Under the pieces are notes generated by a model that worked only from the letters and a program-made list of their open reading frames with translations, did no database searches and was not told the DNA's origin. From Chlorops oryzae (Eukaryota > Arthropoda > Insecta > Diptera > Chloropidae), in contig CM035808.1 of assembly GCA_020466095.1 (NCBI GenBank), positions 25,499,508-25,563,507 on the forward strand: a DNA stretch of 64,000 nucleotides, in the 5' to 3' direction. Position 1 is the first letter of the stretch. The number at the start of each line of letters is the position of its first letter. The position numbers and the translations under genes are program-made. Shown here in pieces: positions 59,101 to 64,000 of this stretch.

Positions 59101-62100
59101 TTCGGTGTTGAAAAATTGAATAATTTTTGTGGATACTTAAGGGGGGATTATTCAAATTAACTGGTTTTTATGTTGTGTTTTTCGTTTTTATTAATAAGGA
59201 GAATAAATATTTTCTTAAATGATTTTCGACCTTTTCAGGAGTCAATTCGTCGAAATCCTTTAAGCTTATTTTATGTTTATTATTATAGGTAGGTAAATAT
59301 GAAGTTTTATATAATTTTTATACTATATATAAGTGGGGTAATACACACTTTAGGCTTACAATGACGACATCGGAATTGCAAAAAAAATTTCTGGATCATG
59401 AATTTAAGGTACCAAGTTTAAAAATGTGTTTGCTTTTAAAGTGTGTGAAAATTTTGTTTTTTTAAATTTAGAAAAATCTCATTTATTTAATTAAATTTAA
59501 TGTGGTGCAGAGCTGTAAAAAATTTAAATTAAATTTAAATTTAAATCAGTCTCACTTGTTTGATTTACATAGAGTGATTTAAATCATTTTTGAATTAAAT
59601 CAACACTGATTTAAATTTTTTTGTATTTAAATCAAATGATTGAAATCTTTCTGATTTAAATCAAATGATTTAAATCTTTTTGGATTTAAATCAAATGATT
59701 GACAATTCAAAATATAAATCAATTGATTGCAGCAAAGTGATTTATAAATCATCTTGAGGCAATCATCAAAGAATTAAATCAGATTTAAATCTTCATGATT
59801 TTCAAGTAAAATGAATTAAATCTTTTTTTTCTAATCAGGCTGTGATTGATTCTTGAATCAATCTTGAAATGATTGATTCATTTACAGCTCTGATGTGGCG
59901 GAACATCGGAATGAAATTTGATTTGTTTTACACACTTTAAAAGCATCGAAGTTCTTTGGTGAACAACAAGATTTCAAAACAAGATTGTGTTGAACTTTTT
60001 TCTTTGGTTAATATTCAAAACATTTAGTTTGCAATTTTGCGGAATAAAAATTCTTAGTGAAAGTGCAAATTTTGCTTTAATTAATATAACTTATTTTGGT
60101 TTGGTGAAAAAAAAATTGTTTGTTTGTTGCATAAACGTTAATAATTCAATGTGACTTACTTGTTTGAGGATTGAACATTTGTCAGACTTAATAGGTTATT
60201 GCGTACAGATCGCAAGCTGGCTAAAATCTGGGCGAAAGGTGTCACAATGAGGTCTTCACCATGGCTGTAATTTAAAGGAGAATTAAATTAAAATGTATTT
60301 ATAAAACAAATTCCAAGAAATTACGAAAATGTGCATAGATCATGCTACCACAAAAAAAAAAATTTTTTTTTAATTATAGAGGAGTATGAAAATACATAGG
60401 GACTTAGCTCTTGTAAACGTTTACACGACAAAAAATGGAATGGTTCGATGAAAGGGAATAGTTCTTTTTCTAAATTTCTATTACTATTTCTTTCTAAGGG
60501 ACTATCTCCAGCTTTGTCAGAAATGAAAAACTTTATAGAAAAACAAAAACGCTGCACAGATGAATCGGAAATTTTCTGAAGTGTTTTTTTTATATGAACA
60601 TTTCATATCTGTTTCATTTCTGACAGAACTGGAGCGAGCTCCAAAGTATTAAAAAAAGTCTTAAATCTAAGAAAATGAAGCTTAAAATGAAAAAAGAAAT
60701 GCTTGTCGGACACGCTGAAAGGAGCTGAACGTATACGCAACGCACAAAATTCTATACAACAACATTACGTATACGACGATCGTCCCCTTTTAAAGAATTG
60801 TATGCTTTAAATGCTGTTTTAAGCTCATTAAAGGTTTTTTTTTTCTTACAATATTTTCTTCCACTTAAGGTATTTACGATCTTAAACGATTAAGAGTCCC
60901 ACTTCCTTCGCTGTCCTATTAAATTATTTCAACTAATAAAAACAAAAAGCAAATAAAAATAAAAACAAAAGTAAAAGCAGCAAGACAAAGCAAAGCGTCG
61001 CACATTAATCCCGAAATTGATAATGGGAAATTGATAGAAAAAATTACCCACGGAATGTTGATTAATTTATTTTTGCCTATCTTCCTTAAGTAAGAAATGC
61101 TTTTGTCCTATTCGATGAAATTCATCATCCCTTGGTCTCTTATTTTTTTCAATATTTATGTTTTTTTTTTTCTTCTTTTTTCTGTGAGAATCAAGACATT
61201 TAAAAGTGCCTTATTAAACACCTACGTCGCTGATAATGCTTTAATCTTTTCGCGATTCTTTTGAGCATTCAATCAATGGATGAATGACTGTCACATTGGG
61301 TACCTATTCAAGTGACTTTGTTCGCATATTGAAAAGTTCAATACGTCGTTTTTCAAACAAATCAAAAGAATTCAATTTCATAATTTAGCGACAAAGTGTG
61401 TTTTTTTTTTGTTTGTTTTTTGGATTGAGCTTTCAACAATCGAAATTCAATTTCGTAGGCAAGATGGTGCGAAATGCGATATTTTATTCGGCTATTAGGG
61501 AAAATGGTAGTAAAGATTTGTCAAGAAATAGCTTCTGCATTGGGACTGTAATTACGCAGACCGGCTTGTAAGGTTATAAGTCTAATTTATATGAGTTATG
61601 GCAGGCTTTTCGCTTCTCATATATATATTTATATGTGTCTCTACTAATTCTTTCTTAATTCCTTTATGGTTGCTCGCCAGTGGCGGATTTAACGTAATAT
61701 AAGCAACATAGCCAGCTGCCTCGGGCGGAAAATTTTCCGGGCCGGTAATATTCTGATCGCCAATGCATCAATAACAGAAAAGACAAAAATTAAGTTGCTA
61801 CTTGAGGCGGCAATATCTCAACTGCCTCGGCATCAAATTGTCCTCATCCACCCCTGTTGCACGCATACAGTGGAAAGTTATTAAGAAAATGGAAATAATT
61901 GAATTTCTTTAAGGCTCATAGTCTTCAATATAGTTAAAACTTTTTGAATGTTTAAACTTTCAAATGATAGTCTTCCGGAGAGTTTAGGCCAGGTTTAGTG
62001 ATTTTATATAAAATTTTTTGAAAAATACAAATAAACATAGCAAAGGTGTTTGATTGAGTTAAACTGGTATGAATACTAAGGCCCGTTTTTTTTGCTACTG

Positions 62101-63530
62101 TTCCGGTTAAAGTTTATCGTCACGATATGCTCTCAAAATGTCAACATTTTCATAAAAAATTTTTTGTTTTTCGGAACGTAAACTTGAATCAGAATAGTAG
62201 CAAACGGGCCTAAGAGAATGTACTTTTTTCAAAATTTAAGCTTTCGAACTTCTTAAGCCGAGTTAAGAATTACGACCTCAAATGTTTTCATTAAATTCTC
62301 TTCTTTGAGGCACTGGAATTTCGTCCTTTTTCTTTGCCTATTCTATTTAAATGGAATGTTGATATGAGTAAGGGGAAAATGGCTTTGAGAAATTCATGTC
62401 ATGGCTTCCGTCACGTATGTATTTTCTTATATAGCCAATTATTTGTAAGAATTGCTAATAACGAACAGGTTGAGGAGGGGGCAAAACAAGAACAGAAATT
62501 TTGGCAAAACGATAAACAAATTTCAGAAAAAACAAAAAACGAGAACTCGTGTATATTGACCGTGACGGTGACGTTTGAAAAACATACAAGTAAATATTAT
62601 TTTTTATGTTTTTGCTAGAAATATTTAAAAATAAAAATTGTTTTCTTGTTGAATCACATTTAAGATTTATGACGGCGAAAAATATTTCGAACAATTATAT
62701 AAAATAAAAAAGTTCTTTTCGAGAGGATGACTTTGCCGGCCTTAAAAAAGAAATGGGAAAACCCAGAACAAAGACTTGATTGTCGCGGGTCTACAACCTA
62801 CTTATATTCAATAGCTACGATAGGAATGTATTGGAGGTCCTTTTATACTATTGCCAACGAGTGAATCAATGAAACGTGAAATGAGCCGAGACATCAAGAA
62901 TGTTGAATTCTCGGAATAATCAAAGGAATGCCCCATTTACTTATGTACATACATACATACATGATAAATAAAAATCAGTCACTTCTGTCACTTCACAGGT
63001 AGAATTTTTTCCCGTTGCCAAGAACATTAATTGTGGGCGCAAAAAACTCATTTTTGCGTTTTAAATATTCCAAAAAATATTTTTCTAATTAATAATGACT
63101 TATGTGCCTTAAGAAAGTGATCAGGCGTTTGCGAAAGTATGTTGTTTTTGATAAACGAGCAGCAGAAAAATAAACTAACAGTGGAAGATTAATGATTCAC
63201 AAGTGAGTCTAAATTAAGAAAGTCCTGAAAATCATTTTTTTTTATTTTTTATCGACTTCAAGCATTTATACGCATAAAGGTCTACTTATGAAACTGGCAA
63301 TGGGTCCTTTGATCACCTATCGCATGATGTATTTAACTATTTGAACAACTTTGAATGCAAGAAGGACTGTTTTGTTCTTATATGTACCTCCGTGACTTTA
63401 TCGAAAACATATTATTTCGATCGCTGGTTATTGCTGTGGCTAAATCATCCTGAAGTATGGCCGGTATCATATTGAAGAAGGAATGGACTCGCGGCAGCGA
63501 GTGCGACCCACTCGCATGTTTGTTAAGCAT
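52884..63530 (-). CDS. dnc: dunce: cAMP-specific phosphodiesterase 4
   Basis: Ten coding exons on the minus strand: 63388-63530 (ATG at 63530), 60160-60264, 58305-58479, 57917-58010, 54333-54661, 53979-54243, 53796-53910, 53557-53719, 53133-53501 and 52884-53039. All phases join, giving 637 aa, a short-form PDE4. The first exon ([20 protein letters not shown]) and [17 protein letters not shown] belong to regulatory region UCR1. [20 protein letters not shown] and [15 protein letters not shown] are UCR2. The catalytic domain has [32 protein letters not shown] and the downstream [20 protein letters not shown] metal-binding signatures, then [23 protein letters not shown]4 hydrolyses cAMP; dunce is required for learning and female fertility in Drosophila. 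Longer isoforms would start right of this window. Nothing suggests inactivation. Confidence 0.97.
55290..56350. mobile_element. DINE-1/mini-me type element carrying an (RGAC)n microsatellite
   Basis: It lies in a dunce intron. A GC-richer left part contains a duplicated block (CCCTAGTACTGGAGGTACCC at about 55512 and 55791, followed by AAAAATGG.CCGATCG). It is followed by a 300-bp tetranucleotide array and a conserved right flank ending GTGTCGGGTATAAAAG. Dipteran mini-me/DINE-1 (Helitron-related) elements are known to carry a GTCY proto-microsatellite, and the complement of GTCY is RGAC, exactly what is seen. Element ends are approximate. Confidence 0.65.
55918..56215 (+). repeat. (RGAC)n microsatellite: GACA with GACG variants
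   Basis: About 74 tetranucleotide units, mostly GACA with interspersed GACG and a few disruptions (e.g. ACGAGACGAC at 56105). Cys-Leu-Ser-Val frames on the minus strand are artefacts of the repeat. Confidence 0.95.
59500..59900. mobile_element. hAT-type MITE, CAGAGCTGTAAA ends
   Basis: The element 59508-59892 has perfect 12-bp terminal inverted repeats CAGAGCTGTAAA. The flanking 8-bp direct repeats are ATGTGGTG (59500-59507) and ATGTGGCG (59893-59900), one mismatch. The interior is a run of GATTTAAATCAAATGATT-like palindromic repeats. It lies in a dunce intron. Confidence 0.82.
60505..60636. repeat. Small foldback repeat
   Basis: TCTCCAGCTTTGTCAGAAAT at 60505 pairs with a downstream complement ending at 60636 (TGTCAGAAATGAAA shared exactly). 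The 132-bp unit has no ORF and no clear TSD. Confidence 0.55.
61670..61864. mobile_element. hAT-type MITE, CAG(T/G)GG(C/T)GGAT ends
   Basis: The element 61678-61856 starts CAGTGGCGGATTTA and ends in the complement of CAGGGGTGGATGAG. Flanks TTGCTCGC (61670-61677) and TTGCACGC (61857-61864) match in 7 of 8 bases, fitting an old hAT target duplication. The 179-bp body is non-coding and GC-richer than its dunce intron surroundings. Confidence 0.7.
62079..62211. repeat. Short foldback MITE, AGGCCCGTTT ends
   Basis: AGGCCCGTTT at 62079 and its complement ending at 62211 bound a 133-bp unit whose arms (TGCTACT, AAGTTTA) continue to pair for about 40 bp with mismatches. It lies in a dunce intron. 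Confidence 0.65.
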
Positions 63531-64000
63531 TTTCGCTCAACTAATTATTTATATTATTAATTAATGAATTTATTAAACTATTTCATCACAGATGGGCTCC
63601 AGTTTTTCAATATCTTCGCACTTTGCTCAATGCTTTGTTTCACATTTCAAATCAATTCGCTTTAATAGCAATTCAATTCAATCTTTTTGTTTTTATTTAT
63701 TTATTTTTCTAATAGACTTTAATGTCCCATTTGTGCGTTCTGATCTTTCGAATTTCTATTCCGTTCTATGACTTGAGCGCATAGACTCTTTAATTATGCA
63801 CTGATTCGGTTTAATTTGCATTTTCGGCATATAGAACTGAAAATTGTATTCGACGCAGGTAGATCTCTTTTCTTACACTCGCATCTTGAGTTGAGTGCGC
63901 AGTATGGTTATGTATTTATTATTTTTATTTTGCAATTTTAAGTGGCACACAATTGTGGAAAACGCTTGTGAAATCAACACGACCACACGACGACGACGAC
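63531..64000. other. 5' flank or 5' UTR of the dunce UCR1 exon
   Basis: AT-rich sequence upstream of the dunce ATG used here, ending in a GAC trinucleotide run at 63985-64000. It could be 5' UTR, promoter of a short isoform, or intron of longer isoforms. No acceptor or promoter motif was secure. Confidence 0.5.

Overview
The window is nuclear DNA from an insect, most likely a higher dipteran. A tephritid fruit fly is my best guess, but that is inference. The evidence is a set of intron-containing genes whose conceptual proteins match Drosophila families closely (dunce PDE4, Vps4, glutathione synthetase), short introns with GT..AG ends, AT-rich spacers, and dipteran-type mobile DNA. No bacterial-style operon, CRISPR array, rRNA gene or true tRNA gene was found.

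Layout. (1) 1-208: first coding exon of Vps4, minus strand, running off the left edge. (2) 1730-4092: two tandem, diverged copies of the mitochondrial fission process protein 1 (MTFP1/MTP18) family, plus strand. A tRNA-derived SINE follows at about 4361-4640. (3) 6116-7987: a four-exon M17 leucyl-aminopeptidase relative that has lost most catalytic and metal-binding residues, resembling the sperm leucyl-aminopeptidases of flies. (4) 8790-10216: a long foldback repeat and a TA-flanked MITE. (5) 10850-19492: glutathione synthetase, minus strand. Its introns carry a hAT foldback MITE, nested inverted repeats and a 1.35-kb DNA transposon with a broken MADF/Myb-like ORF. Two different exons encode the same segment of the enzyme. 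(6) 20659-21427: a small gene resembling proteasome assembly chaperone 1 (PSMG1), divergent from Gss. (7) 22069-27994: a complete, apparently very young LTR retrotransposon (748-bp LTRs, ACCA target duplication, tRNA-Ser-type primer site, polypurine tract). It has no reverse transcriptase or integrase; its one long ORF encodes a 513-aa protein with internal repeats, a membrane segment and a retropepsin-like DTG motif. (8) 28000-38599: gene-poor spacer with several MITEs. (9) 38600-46268: a six-exon secreted lipase of the pancreatic-lipase family with an intact Ser-Asp-His triad, a furin-type site and a long C-terminal tail. Its first intron holds a 0.6-kb purine/pyrimidine strand-asymmetric minisatellite. 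(10) 46269-52883: AT-rich non-coding DNA with nested MITEs, probably including the dunce 3' UTR. (11) 52884-63530: dunce (cAMP phosphodiesterase 4), minus strand, ten coding exons of a form starting at the UCR1 exon.

The genes do not form a pathway. They are independent housekeeping or signalling genes (ESCRT recycling, mitochondrial fission, glutathione synthesis, proteasome assembly, cAMP breakdown), plus a probable sperm structural pseudoenzyme and a secreted lipase. About ten MITE-like elements from at least four superfamilies lie in the spacers and introns, several with clear target-site duplications. Gene models were built by hand from splice signals and reading frame, so exon ends are predictions checked only for phase continuity.
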